From contig NZ_LMZQ01000028.1 of NCBI RefSeq assembly GCF_001442625.1, positions 1 to 64,000 on the forward strand: DNA of 64,000 nucleotides, given 5' to 3'. The position numbers and the translations under genes were made by a program. This document shows, in pieces, positions 9,104-17,989 of the stretch; the stretch's first letter is position 1; every line of letters starts with the position of its first letter. The DNA is from Pedobacter ginsenosidimutans (GTDB taxonomy: Bacteria; Bacteroidota; Bacteroidia; Sphingobacteriales; Sphingobacteriaceae). Under the pieces are notes generated by a model that had not been told where the DNA came from, made no database searches, and saw only the letters and a list, made by a program, of their open reading frames with translations.

Positions 9104-10072
9104 ATGTCAGTATTAGTATATGTAGAACAAGCTGAGGGGAAATTTAAGAAATCTGTATTTGAAGCCGTATCTTATGCCAAAGCCATTGCCGATCAACAAT
9201 CAACTAATTTAACCGCAATTTCTATTGGCGATGTAGCCGACAGCGAATTAAAGGAATTAGGTAAATACGGTGCATCAAAAGTACTAAACGTAAGTGCCGA
9301 TCAATTAAAAACCTTTGTAAACCAAGCCTATGCAAGTGTTATTGCTGCAGCAGCAGAAAAAGAAGGTGCCGATATTGTAGTTTTATCTAACTCTTTCTCT
9401 GGTAAAGGTTTAGCCCCGCGTATTGCAGTAAAACTTAAAGCGGGTTTAGCTGATGGTGCAGTAGAATTACCGAGTACAGATGGTAAATTTTCGGTTAAGA
9501 AAACGGCTTTCTCAGGCAAAGCATTCGCGATTACCGAATTAACATCGGCCAATAAAGTAATTGCTTTAAATCCAAATGCTTTTGGCGTTAAAGAAAATGC
9601 TACAGATGTGGCAATAGAGACCTTTACTGCTGATGTTAAACAATCAGACTTAGGAACTGTTATTAAAGAAATTGTTAGGGCAACTGATAAAGTTTCATTA
9701 CCTGATGCAGAATTGGTGGTTTCGGCTGGCAGAGGTTTAAAAGGACCAGAAAACTGGGGAATGATTGAAGAATTAGCCGGTTTGTTGGGTGCTGCTACAG
9801 CGTGCTCTAAACCGGTATCGGATGCAGACTGGAGACCACATTCAGAACACGTTGGTCAAACTGGTATTGCCATTAGCCCTAACCTTTATATTGCTATCGG
9901 TATTTCCGGTGCTATACAGCATTTAGCTGGTGTTAGTTCATCAAAAGTGATTGTGGTAATCAACAAAGATCCAGAGGCGCCTTTCTTCAAAGTGGCCGAT
10001 TATGGTATTGTTGGCGATGCTTTTGAAGTTGTACCCAAATTAATTGAAGCATTAAAAGCACATAAAGGATAA
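9104..10072 (+). CDS. etfA: Electron transfer flavoprotein alpha subunit
   Basis: FAD-binding partner of EtfB. The N-terminal ETF domain (1-190) is followed by the C-terminal FAD domain, which shows the signature VSAGRGLKGPENWGMIEELA near residue 206, then ACSKPVSDADWRPHSEHVGQTG and the family motif LYIAIGISGAIQHLAG with INKDPEAPFF. The length of 322 aa is normal. It is in an operon with etfB. The downstream intergenic region is a dispersed hairpin repeat. Confidence 0.96.
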   Translation: MSVLVYVEQAEGKFKKSVFEAVSYAKAIADQQSTNLTAISIGDVADSELKELGKYGASKVLNVSADQLKTFVNQAYASVIAAAAEKEGADIVVLSNSFSGKGLAPRIAVKLKAGLADGAVELPSTDGKFSVKKTAFSGKAFAITELTSANKVIALNPNAFGVKENATDVAIETFTADVKQSDLGTVIKEIVRATDKVSLPDAELVVSAGRGLKGPENWGMIEELAGLLGAATACSKPVSDADWRPHSEHVGQTGIAISPNLYIAIGISGAIQHLAGVSSSKVIVVINKDPEAPFFKVADYGIVGDAFEVVPKLIEALKAHKG

Positions 10073-10077
10073 TTTTT

Positions 10078-10133
10078 GTCATCCTGAGCCTGTCGAAGGA
10101 TTAAATTAAATGCTTCGACAAGCTCAACATGAC
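10078..10133. repeat. Dispersed hairpin repeat, copy 1
   Basis: Left arm GTCATCCTGAGCCTGTCGAA and right arm TTCGACAAGCTCAACATGAC are imperfect inverted copies around a short AT-rich loop. Copies occur at 45772-45839 and 61146-61211, and a related one at 60410-60485. Here it sits between etfA and the nuclease gene, and its right arm supplies a spurious ATG at 10129. Confidence 0.8.
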
Positions 10134-10143
10134 ATCGACAAAT

Positions 10144-10758
10144 ATGAAAAAAGTAAAATTAGATATTGTAGGTTTATCTTACAGCCAGACTCAATCTGGT
10201 GCTTATGCCCTTGTTTTAGGAGAAGTAAATGGACGCCGCCGCTTACCGATTATTATTGGTGCATTTGAAGCGCAGGCCATTGCAATAGAAATTGAGAAAA
10301 TGACTCCTAGTAGGCCATTAACACATGATTTGTTCAAATCAATGGCTGATACTTTTCATATCAATATTCAGGAAATCATTATATACAATCTGGTTGATGG
10401 TGTTTTTTATGCTAAGTTGATCTGTAGCGATGGGAAAAATACTCATGAAGTTGACGCCAGAACATCCGATGCTATTGCTTTGGCCGTTCGGTTTAATGCA
10501 ATGATTTATACCTACGAATTTATTTTGGCTTCTGCGGGAATCGTAATAGAAGGGAATGATTTTCTTTTTCTCGAAAATATGGATTCTATTGCAAAAGAGC
10601 CTGAAGCAGATAGCTTGCCTACCTCAACACAACAACAAGGCTTCGGTGATTTAACATTAGAAGAACTCCAACAAAAATTACAGGAAGCTATTGCCGAAGA
10701 AGCCTATGAAAAGGCAGCAAGGTTAAGAGATGAATTGAATAAACGCGGAACATCTTAA
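10144..10758 (+). CDS. Bifunctional nuclease family protein (DUF151 plus UVR motif)
   Basis: About 204 aa. Residues 1-130 form a bifunctional nuclease domain (DUF151/BFN), with GRRRLPIIIGAFEAQAIA and a conserved DARTSDAIALAVR motif. Residues 165-200 form a UvrB/C-type helical motif (LTLEELQQKLQEAIAEEAYEKAARLRDEL). Plant and bacterial relatives have reported DNase/RNase activity; the physiological role in Bacteroidetes is not established. I prefer the ATG at 10144 (MKKVKLDIVG) over 10129, because the latter lies in the arm of a dispersed repeat and adds residues that do not look native. Confidence 0.88.
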   Translation: MKKVKLDIVGLSYSQTQSGAYALVLGEVNGRRRLPIIIGAFEAQAIAIEIEKMTPSRPLTHDLFKSMADTFHINIQEIIIYNLVDGVFYAKLICSDGKNTHEVDARTSDAIALAVRFNAMIYTYEFILASAGIVIEGNDFLFLENMDSIAKEPEADSLPTSTQQQGFGDLTLEELQQKLQEAIAEEAYEKAARLRDELNKRGTS

Positions 10759-10945
10759 CGTTGTTGCACATAAAAATGTTTATCTATCAAAATTTGTCTA
10801 GATTTTTTCTCAAATCCTTTCTATAAAAAGCTAAATTCTAAGATGAGCCAAATTGTTTAAAATAATTTAGGTTCATTTTGGATTATCATTCAAAATAGTT
10901 CTATATTCAGCTTTTACTTTCAATAATTCAAACTAAACTATTATT

Positions 10946-12325
10946 ATGAACGTTAAGTTTCGCTTAACTATAATGAGTTTCATGCAATTCTTTGTATGGG
11001 CTGCCTGGTTAATTACGATTGCAAATTATTGGTTCGGAACCAAACAATGGGACGGTGCAGATTTTGGAATAATTTTCTCTACCATGGGCATTGCATCGCT
11101 ATTTATGCCAACCATAACAGGTATTCTTGCTGATAAATGGATCAATGCAGAAAAGTTATATGCGATTTTACATATCCTTTACGCAGCTACCATGTTCTAT
11201 CTGCCTCAGGTAGAAGATCCGCATACTTTCTTTTGGGTAATACTGGTGTCAATGTGTTTTTACATGCCAACCATTGCATTAAGTAACTCAATCAGCTATA
11301 CAACGTTAAAAAACGGCAATTTCGACGTAGTAAAAAACTTTCCGCCCATCCGTGTTTGGGGAACTGTTGGTTTTATTGCCGCCATGTGGCTTACCAATTT
11401 AACAGGTAATAAAGCAAGTGCAAATCAATTTTATATTGCTGGTATAAGTGCTTTATTTTTAGGTATATACTCTTTCACATTACCTCCATGTAAGCCTTTA
11501 AATTTAATTAGCGAGAAAAAAACATTTGCACAGAAACTAGGGTTAGAATCTTTTAAGCTATTTGCTGATTACAAAATGGCCTTGTTTTTCATCTTCTCTA
11601 TGTTTTTAGGAGCAGCATTGCAACTAACAAATGCTTATGGTGATGTTTTTCTGGATGAATTTAAATTATTCCCGGTTTTCGCAGAATCTTTTGTAATCAG
11701 ATACTCTACGATCATTTTATCCATCTCTCAAATATCGGAAACACTGTTTATTCTTGCTATTCCATTCTTTTTGAAAAGATTTGGGATTAAATGGGTAATT
11801 GCAATTGCCATGTTTGCCTGGGTATTACGTTTCGGATTATTTGCCTTTGGCGATCCCTCTACCAATTTATGGATGATCATTACCTCTTGTATTGTATATG
11901 GTATGGCATTCGATTTCTTTAATATTTCCGGATCACTGTTCGTCGAAACTTCAACCACACCCAAAACGCGGTCATCTGCCCAAGGTTTATTTATGATGAT
12001 GACTAACGGTTTCGGAGCTGTGTTTGGAAGTTTAGTATCAGGTTGGATGATCAATAAATATTTTACTACCTATTATAGCAGTATCGATTCTTTATCAAAA
12101 TATGTAAAAAGCGAAGCAGACAATAAACATCTGCTTCAATTTTTGAAAAACAAAGGAATTAGTGTATTAGAGAATGGAAATTTAAGCAGGGCATTAGATG
12201 TGAAAGACTGGCATAACATCTGGTTATCTTTTACCATTTATGTTCTGGTTATTGCAATAGTTTTTGTAGTTATATTTAAACACAAACATACCCGAGCAGA
12301 AGTAGAAGCCATTAATCATTTATAA
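10946..12325 (+). CDS. Nucleoside permease, NupG/XapB-type MFS transporter
   Basis: Inner-membrane nucleoside:H+ symporter of the major facilitator superfamily, 459 aa, with about twelve hydrophobic segments. The family-typical opening is FRLTIMSFMQFFVWAAWLIT, followed by GIASLFMPTITGILADKW in loop 2-3, and the centre has FPPIRVWGTVGFI. The C-terminal half contains FDFFNISGSLFVETSTTPKT, also typical of this family. Substrate specificity cannot be read from the sequence. The next gene begins nine bases after its stop. Confidence 0.85.
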   Translation: MNVKFRLTIMSFMQFFVWAAWLITIANYWFGTKQWDGADFGIIFSTMGIASLFMPTITGILADKWINAEKLYAILHILYAATMFYLPQVEDPHTFFWVILVSMCFYMPTIALSNSISYTTLKNGNFDVVKNFPPIRVWGTVGFIAAMWLTNLTGNKASANQFYIAGISALFLGIYSFTLPPCKPLNLISEKKTFAQKLGLESFKLFADYKMALFFIFSMFLGAALQLTNAYGDVFLDEFKLFPVFAESFVIRYSTIILSISQISETLFILAIPFFLKRFGIKWVIAIAMFAWVLRFGLFAFGDPSTNLWMIITSCIVYGMAFDFFNISGSLFVETSTTPKTRSSAQGLFMMMTNGFGAVFGSLVSGWMINKYFTTYYSSIDSLSKYVKSEADNKHLLQFLKNKGISVLENGNLSRALDVKDWHNIWLSFTIYVLVIAIVFVVIFKHKHTRAEVEAINHL

Positions 12326-12334
12326 TTTATTTCC

Positions 12335-13453
12335 ATGTCAGCTGGTAAGTATAGAAAAGAACACAATTGCTTAAACTGTGGCGCTCATGTTGAGAAACAT
12401 TATTGTAGCGATTGCGGTCAACCAAATTTAGAGCTAAAAGAAAGTTTCTGGGCCTTTATTAGTCATAGCATAGCCCATTATTTTCACTTCGACAATAAAT
12501 TCTTCCAAACCCTCTCTCCTCTTTTAACAAAGCCTGGTCAGGTTACGCTCGATTATTTAGCTGGCAAAAGAGCCAGGTATATTAATCCGGTGAGTATGTA
12601 CATCTTCGTATCCATCGTATATTTTTTGGTTGTGTATTCACCAAAACATGTCGAGAAAGATACTCATGAATCAACTAAGATCGAAAAACGAAGAGATGAA
12701 AGTATTACCGACAGTGTAAATAAGGCGCTGAAGCTTCCAGGAATACCTAAAAACATTGCAAATAAGGCAACAACATCGATTAATAAAGCAATCAAGAAAA
12801 AAGAATTTATAAAACTTGGTTTTGCTGAGCAGGAAAAGGAATTGAACAGGCTTAGAACTGAAAACGTTAAACTAGCGTCTGATTCTATTGCCGATATGAT
12901 CGAAGATTTTAATGATATCCATGTTGAAAGAAACGATAGCACTTATGCAGCCTATTTAGGAAGGCAAAAGAAATTGCCACCCACTGAGCAAGACAATTGG
13001 TATGAGCGGATGATCAAAAAAAGGGCGATCAATATTGGTGAAAAATCTGAAGTAATTCAAGAAACGCTGGAGCATAACCGACCAAAACAATACTTTTTGT
13101 TAATGCCTTTATTGGCGCTTTTTATTATGTGGAACTTCAGGAAAAATCATATTTATTATTTAAATCACCTGATTTTTGCCATCCACGGAATGACGGCCTA
13201 TTTTATTGTGCAGATTTTTACAAATCCTTTAATTAAACATGTTTTTGGTAAGGGGACTATTGTTACCAATATCATTCAACTTGGTGTTGTAGTTTGGATT
13301 TGCTGGTATATGTATAATGCTTTGAAAGTATTTTATCAGCGGAAACGTTGGAGCATTATTTTTAAAATGTTTTGGATTATTGTAATGTATTGGATAGCCT
13401 TTAATGTATCTGAAGTGATCATGGTTAATTTAATTTATTATGTAGCTACTTAG
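12335..13453 (+). CDS. DUF3667 membrane protein with N-terminal zinc ribbon
   Basis: 372 aa. A treble-cysteine zinc ribbon (CLNCG...HYCSDCGQ, residues 11-28) is followed by the DUF3667 block with FDNKFFQTLSPLLTKPGQVT and YLAGKRARYINPVSMYIFVS, then a first membrane segment. A long charged cytoplasmic or periplasmic insertion (about 105-250) and three or four C-terminal membrane segments (LLMPLLALFIMWNF onwards) complete it. The function of DUF3667 is unknown. The gene is nine bases downstream of the nucleoside permease, so it is probably co-transcribed. Confidence 0.8.
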   Translation: MSAGKYRKEHNCLNCGAHVEKHYCSDCGQPNLELKESFWAFISHSIAHYFHFDNKFFQTLSPLLTKPGQVTLDYLAGKRARYINPVSMYIFVSIVYFLVVYSPKHVEKDTHESTKIEKRRDESITDSVNKALKLPGIPKNIANKATTSINKAIKKKEFIKLGFAEQEKELNRLRTENVKLASDSIADMIEDFNDIHVERNDSTYAAYLGRQKKLPPTEQDNWYERMIKKRAINIGEKSEVIQETLEHNRPKQYFLLMPLLALFIMWNFRKNHIYYLNHLIFAIHGMTAYFIVQIFTNPLIKHVFGKGTIVTNIIQLGVVVWICWYMYNALKVFYQRKRWSIIFKMFWIIVMYWIAFNVSEVIMVNLIYYVAT

Positions 13454-13618
13454 GCGCTTTATTTGAGATGTCTTCATTTATATAAGACTGGGCTAAATAG
13501 AACAAGGGTGTTGACATGGCAGATTAAGATAAATCGTCATTTCTGGACTATTCACTAAACATAGCTTAAAGATCTCTCCGTTTCGCGTCGCTCCAGTCGA
13601 TAAAAAAATAACCCCATA

Positions 13619-13654
13619 AAAAAAACCACTCGATACTATCGGGTGGTTTTTTTT
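13619..13654 (-). terminator. Terminator of gltA
   Basis: The palindrome AACCACTCGAT / ATCGGGTGGTT (loop ACT, one G-T pair) is flanked by A and T runs on both sides. It can terminate gltA on the minus strand and the upstream plus-strand operon as well. Confidence 0.8.
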
Positions 13655-13667
13655 ATGCTTAATGAAA

Positions 13668-14957
13668 TTATTTTCTATCCTTAAGCTCAACAAATTCTCT
13701 ATCGGTTTCACCAACATAAATCTGACGTGGACGGCCTATCGGCTCTTTGTTTTCGTGCATTTCTTTCCATTGTGCAATCCATCCTGGTAAACGGCCTAAA
13801 GCAAATAGCACAGTAAACATTTCAGATGGGAAGCCTAATGCGCGGTAAATAATACCTGAGTAGAAATCTACATTTGGATATAACTTACGGTCTATGAAGT
13901 ATTGATCAGTTAAGGCTGCTTCTTCTAATTTTTTAGCAATTTCTAAAATCGGATCATCAATACCTAGGTTTTCTAAGATATCATCGCATGCTTTTTTAAT
14001 GATTTTAGCTCTTGGATCAAAGTTTTTGTAAACCCTGTGTCCAAAGCCCATCATGCGGAATGGATCGTTTTTGTCTTTCGCTTTTGCAATCCACTTCTCT
14101 GTATCACCACCATCAGCTTTAATCAACTCAAGCATATCAATTACGGCCTGGTTAGCACCACCATGTAGTGGTCCCCAAAGTGCAGCAATACCGGCAGCAA
14201 TTGAAGCATATAAATTACAATCAGAAGAACCTACTATACGTACTGTAGATGCTGAACAGTTTTGCTCGTGATCTGCATGCAGAATAAGCAATTTATTCAT
14301 GGCATTAACCACAATCGGATTTACATCATAATCTTCTGTACGTTGTCCAAATGTCATCCAAAGGAAATTGGTTACATAATCGTATTTATTTTTGGGATAA
14401 ATAAGTGGATGACCTAATGATTTTTTATAAACGAAAGAAACAATGGTTGGGAATTTAGCCAAAAGTTTAATAATGGTTAAATCTTGTTCTTCGGCAGTTT
14501 GATTTGGTTTTAAGCACTCAGGATAGAATGTAGATAATGAGAAGATTAGCGAACCTAATTGACCCATTGGATGAGATCTTGACGGGTAACCATCAAAAAA
14601 TTTCTTCATGTCCTCATGGATCAAAGTATGTTTGCTTATGTCAGCCTGTAGATCTTCAAGTTGTTTTTGTGTTGGTAGATCTCCATAAATGATCAGATAA
14701 ATAACCTCTAAAAAACTCGATTTTGCGGCAAGCTCTTCGATCGAATAACCTCTATATTTTAAAATGCCTTTTTCACCATCTAAAAATGTGATTTTACTCT
14801 TTGTAGAACCAGTATTTTTAAAACCAGTATCTAAAGTAACAAAACCTGTTAGATCTCTTAATTTTGAAATATCAATGGCCTTTTCATCTTCTGTTCCTGT
14901 AATTACTGGCAATTCTACTGTCTTACCATCAACTTTGATCTCTGCAATATCTGACAT
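13668..14957 (-). CDS. gltA: Citrate synthase (type I, hexameric class)
   Basis: Condenses oxaloacetate and acetyl-CoA to open the TCA cycle. The 429-aa protein has the catalytic residues in standard contexts: His in LLILHADHEQNCS, His in MGFGHRVYKNFDPRA, and Asp in NVDFYSGIIYRALGFP. The N-terminal region has TFLDGEKGILKYRGY. The length fits the long type I form. It is a single gene with a strong terminator 14 bases after its stop codon. Confidence 0.97.
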   Translation of the reverse strand: MSDIAEIKVDGKTVELPVITGTEDEKAIDISKLRDLTGFVTLDTGFKNTGSTKSKITFLDGEKGILKYRGYSIEELAAKSSFLEVIYLIIYGDLPTQKQLEDLQADISKHTLIHEDMKKFFDGYPSRSHPMGQLGSLIFSLSTFYPECLKPNQTAEEQDLTIIKLLAKFPTIVSFVYKKSLGHPLIYPKNKYDYVTNFLWMTFGQRTEDYDVNPIVVNAMNKLLILHADHEQNCSASTVRIVGSSDCNLYASIAAGIAALWGPLHGGANQAVIDMLELIKADGGDTEKWIAKAKDKNDPFRMMGFGHRVYKNFDPRAKIIKKACDDILENLGIDDPILEIAKKLEEAALTDQYFIDRKLYPNVDFYSGIIYRALGFPSEMFTVLFALGRLPGWIAQWKEMHENKEPIGRPRQIYVGETDREFVELKDRK

Positions 14958-15090
14958 ATTATTGTATTGTGTTTATAGCTTTCTAAATTATATAAAATTA
15001 ATATACATGCATAACAAATCTGTTAAATTAATATGAATAATTAGTCAAAATGACGTAACAATCGTGCTTAATTAGATAGGATTTGAAATC

Positions 15091-15621
15091 TTATTTTGCT
15101 TTGATTTCTTCGGCAACTCTCCCACACTCCAACATTTCTTTGCCGTAATAAGGATTTTTAATTTCCTTTTCGGTTGATAACCAGTCGCCTCCATCTCCTT
15201 TATTCGCCATCGGGCAATGCTGAACATAAATTGTTCCTTTTTCTATTTCCGCATTCTTAAATAACGCAATTAAATCAGCACTTAAAACCGTGAAATCTTT
15301 TCTCTGCGAAACGAGATTATTGCTTGTAGCGATTTTGCCCGCAACAGCTGCAGTAGGCTCACAACCTTTATAGGCAGCCAAACTCGTTTGTAACTGTACG
15401 GCAGATTTTTGTGCACTGGCTGAATCTGATTTTACCAATGCATTTTTTAAATCTACATATTGGTTAAAGATTTCAGATTTCTGTTTGTCTTTTATAGAAA
15501 CCTCATTTTTAACCGATGCCGAATCTGTTTTTGTTGAATCTTTGGTTTCAGCAGATTTTTTTTCTGCCTGGTTACAGGCCATTAAAGCGGTAAGTATTAT
15601 TAATCCGAATGTTCTTTTCAT
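15091..15621 (-). CDS. DUF3347-type lipoprotein
   Basis: About 176 aa from the ATG at 15619-15621 (MKRTFGLIILTALMAC), a signal peptide with a lipobox ending at Cys16. The in-frame ATG at 15642 would add seven residues before the signal and is less likely. A Ser/Lys/Thr-rich linker (residues 17-45) leads to a domain ending with IYVQHCPMANKGDGGDWLS and NPYYGKEMLECG, the DUF3347 signature. This domain, with its Cys-Pro-Met motif, is common in Bacteroidetes periplasmic copper/heavy-metal proteins, so a metal-binding role is possible but unproven. Confidence 0.75.
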   Translation of the reverse strand: MKRTFGLIILTALMACNQAEKKSAETKDSTKTDSASVKNEVSIKDKQKSEIFNQYVDLKNALVKSDSASAQKSAVQLQTSLAAYKGCEPTAAVAGKIATSNNLVSQRKDFTVLSADLIALFKNAEIEKGTIYVQHCPMANKGDGGDWLSTEKEIKNPYYGKEMLECGRVAEEIKAK

Positions 15622-15672
15622 TGTATTTGGTTTTCGGCTCAAAATAGCAATTAAAATGGTAAATAAATAAAA

Positions 15673-15698
15673 AAGTCCCGATTTTCATCGGGACTTTA
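15673..15698 (-). terminator. Terminator after outer-membrane protein gene 1
   Basis: AAAGTCCCGAT pairs perfectly with ATCGGGACTTT around the loop TTTC. It is flanked by A and T tracts, so it may work in both directions. Confidence 0.8.
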
Positions 15699-15716
15699 AA
15701 TTAAATGATGTTCTAA

Positions 15717-16268
15717 TTATAATTTGAAATTATATCCTAATCTCAGATTAAATTGACCGGTTTTCATGAAATAGAGATCAGAAGCACTATTGTTTACGTA
15801 ACCTTCGTATTTTATTCCAAGATCTAAACCATTTTTCCACTCGTAGCCTAAACCGCCCGTATAAATAAAGTTCATGTTAGCACCATCTTTTATGGCCAAA
15901 CCCGAACCTAATTCAGTGCTTAAATACATCCTCTCGACCGGAAACACTCTAACACCGCCTAATAAAGGGATAAATTCGAACTTAAGCGGACTTCCTTTCC
16001 ATTTTAATCTGGTATAACCACCCGAAGCAGTAACGGCCACGTAAGGACTTAAATCATACTGAAGTTTTACATCTGCACCATAGCCGTAATCCATTTCAGA
16101 CTTGTCTGGAAATAATCCACCGTTTACACCTACGCCGATTTTAAAAGCCATACCGTTTCCTGATGTCATTGGTTCAGAAGAGCCCATAGTTTGTGCCTTT
16201 AGATTTGAAGTGCTTAAAATGGCAAGGGCCGTTAATGTCGTTGCAAAAAGTTTAGTAGCTGTTTTCAT
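15717..16268 (-). CDS. Small outer-membrane beta-barrel protein 1
   Basis: 183 aa with an N-terminal signal peptide (MKTATKLFATTLTALAILST, cleavage after LKAQ). The mature part alternates hydrophobic and polar residues with Gly- and aromatic-rich strands, and ends in FNLRLGYNFKL with a C-terminal hydrophobic residue typical of outer-membrane barrels. The conserved GYEWKNGLDLGIKYEGYVN block is shared with the next gene (16420-16944). The ligand or role is unknown. Confidence 0.75.
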   Translation of the reverse strand: MKTATKLFATTLTALAILSTSNLKAQTMGSSEPMTSGNGMAFKIGVGVNGGLFPDKSEMDYGYGADVKLQYDLSPYVAVTASGGYTRLKWKGSPLKFEFIPLLGGVRVFPVERMYLSTELGSGLAIKDGANMNFIYTGGLGYEWKNGLDLGIKYEGYVNNSASDLYFMKTGQFNLRLGYNFKL

Positions 16269-16370
16269 TTTAGATATTTTAAGTTATTAATTAAGGGTTT
16301 AGTTTATATACGGTAAAATATCTATGGTGGATTTTCAAATTTCCATTTTTTCAGAAGGTTATGAAACAAA

Positions 16371-16399
16371 AAAAGCCCCGACTATTAGTCGGGGCTTTT
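16371..16399 (-). terminator. Terminator after outer-membrane protein gene 2
   Basis: AAAAGCCCCGACT pairs perfectly with AGTCGGGGCTTTT around a three-base ATT loop, between the two barrel-protein genes. Confidence 0.85.
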
Positions 16400-16419
16400 G
16401 ATATAAGTTGTGATTAAGC

Positions 16420-16944
16420 TTATAAACTAAATCCGTATGCTAAACGCAAACCTACATAACCGGTGCTACCGCCATCTCTAGACAAACCTTCATATTTAAC
16501 ACCTAAATCTAAGCCGTTGCTCCATGAATAACCAACAGCTGGAGAATAAACGAATGATGTTCCGCTACCTTCATTGGTACCAAAACCAGCACCCAGCTCG
16601 GCTAAACCGTATAAGCCTGAACCAGAATCGTTAAAAAAATATTTAACACCAGCTTTAACAGGGATATATCCAAAGTCTACGCCATCATAAGTTACATTAC
16701 CTACAGTAAAGTCTTTCGCTAAGAAACGGGTGTAACCAGCAGTTACAGGGATTGATAATTGTTTATCGATATCAAACTGATAACGTAAATCTGCACCAAG
16801 GGCTACATTGTATCCGTCACTAGTAGGTATACCACCTATAATTCCTATTCCTAATTTTTGAGAAGATTGCGCGTTAGCATTTGTGGTAAAGAATAAAGCC
16901 ACGACAGCTGCTGAAGTAGCAATGATTTTAGTAATTGTTTTCAT
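16420..16944 (-). CDS. Small outer-membrane beta-barrel protein 2
   Basis: 174 aa. The signal peptide (MKTITKIIATSAAVVALFFT, cleavage after NANAQ) is followed by an eight-strand-like barrel ending in YVGLRLAYGFSL. It is a paralogue of the downstream gene: both share a GYxWxNGLDLGVKYEG strand and a Y-F/L-AELG/TELGxG pattern. Each copy has its own terminator, so they appear to be separately regulated. No ligand can be inferred. Confidence 0.75.
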   Translation of the reverse strand: MKTITKIIATSAAVVALFFTTNANAQSSQKLGIGIIGGIPTSDGYNVALGADLRYQFDIDKQLSIPVTAGYTRFLAKDFTVGNVTYDGVDFGYIPVKAGVKYFFNDSGSGLYGLAELGAGFGTNEGSGTSFVYSPAVGYSWSNGLDLGVKYEGLSRDGGSTGYVGLRLAYGFSL

Positions 16945-17059
16945 TTTAAGTATTGTTTTTGAGTTAAACTATATGCTGCAACAAACACAAAGGTTGTGCC
17001 AAAAGGGCTTTTTTAATACTATATTGGCCATAAACCAACATTTAGATGACCAATAAAAG

Positions 17060-17989
17060 TTAATTTTCGTTAATTGAAACTTTTTCAATTACTAACTGTT
17101 GTAACAGGTTTGTAGGCGCTGATGCATCGAGCCAGATAATCTCAATATTGTCCTTTTCCATTTTCCTGAAAAAGGTATTTTGCCGTTTAGCATATTGGCA
17201 AATGGCGGTGCCAAGTTTTAGTTTCAGTTCATCAAGAGTGAATAAGCCATCCAGATAATTCACAATGAATTTATATTCCAATCCATAGAAAACCAATATT
17301 TCTTTACTAATGCCTTCTTTAAGCAATTGTGCTACCTCCTCAATTAAACCTGCTTTAAATCTTTGATCGAGTCTTGCTAGAATTTTAGCTCTGGTCACTT
17401 CCACTTCATTCTTCAGCCCAAAAATAATGGGCTTAATTTCGGGCCGCTCCACAGTTTCCAGCTTATTATCTTTCAAATATTCTGCTATTTCCAATGCACG
17501 GATCAATCTCTTTTTAGAGGATAGATCAACATGATCGCTGCTTTGGCTTTTGTCACTTTGCAATTTTGAAATTAACGCTTCTTTCGATAATAAATTTAGT
17601 TGATCTCTTAATGGTTGATTTACGGGAATTGCAGTAAAAGTTTGATTTTGCAAAAGGCTATGGATGTACATTCCTGTTCCACCACAAAGGATCGGTATTT
17701 TGTTTTTTTTAGTTATGGTTTCAAAAGCCTGATAAAAATCGTTTTTAAAGGCATCTACATGATAACGTTCGCCAGGTGCTAAAATATCAATGAGATGGTG
17801 AGGAATCGTTTTGCCATTAATATGGTACTCTTGTAAGTCTTTCCCAGTACCAATATCCATTTTTCTAAATATCTGGCGGCTGTCGGCACTAATGATTTCT
17901 CCATTTACTGCATCAGCAACCTTTACGGCAAGTTTCGTTTTGCCTGATGCAGTTGCACCTAAAATGATGATGAGATTATGCTGATTCAT
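17060..17989 (-). CDS. miaA: tRNA dimethylallyltransferase MiaA
   Basis: Prenylates A37 of tRNAs reading UNN codons. The P-loop GATASGKTKLA is at residues 11-21, followed by ISADSRQIFRKMDIGTGK, HHLIDIL, and GGTGMY with the family spacing. The C-terminal part has RQNTFFRKM, close to the usual YARRQ.TWFR. The length is 309 aa. Its stop-to-start junction with the upstream gene at 17989-18771 is a one-base overlap, so the two are translationally coupled. Confidence 0.95.
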   Translation of the reverse strand: MNQHNLIIILGATASGKTKLAVKVADAVNGEIISADSRQIFRKMDIGTGKDLQEYHINGKTIPHHLIDILAPGERYHVDAFKNDFYQAFETITKKNKIPILCGGTGMYIHSLLQNQTFTAIPVNQPLRDQLNLLSKEALISKLQSDKSQSSDHVDLSSKKRLIRALEIAEYLKDNKLETVERPEIKPIIFGLKNEVEVTRAKILARLDQRFKAGLIEEVAQLLKEGISKEILVFYGLEYKFIVNYLDGLFTLDELKLKLGTAICQYAKRQNTFFRKMEKDNIEIIWLDASAPTNLLQQLVIEKVSINEN

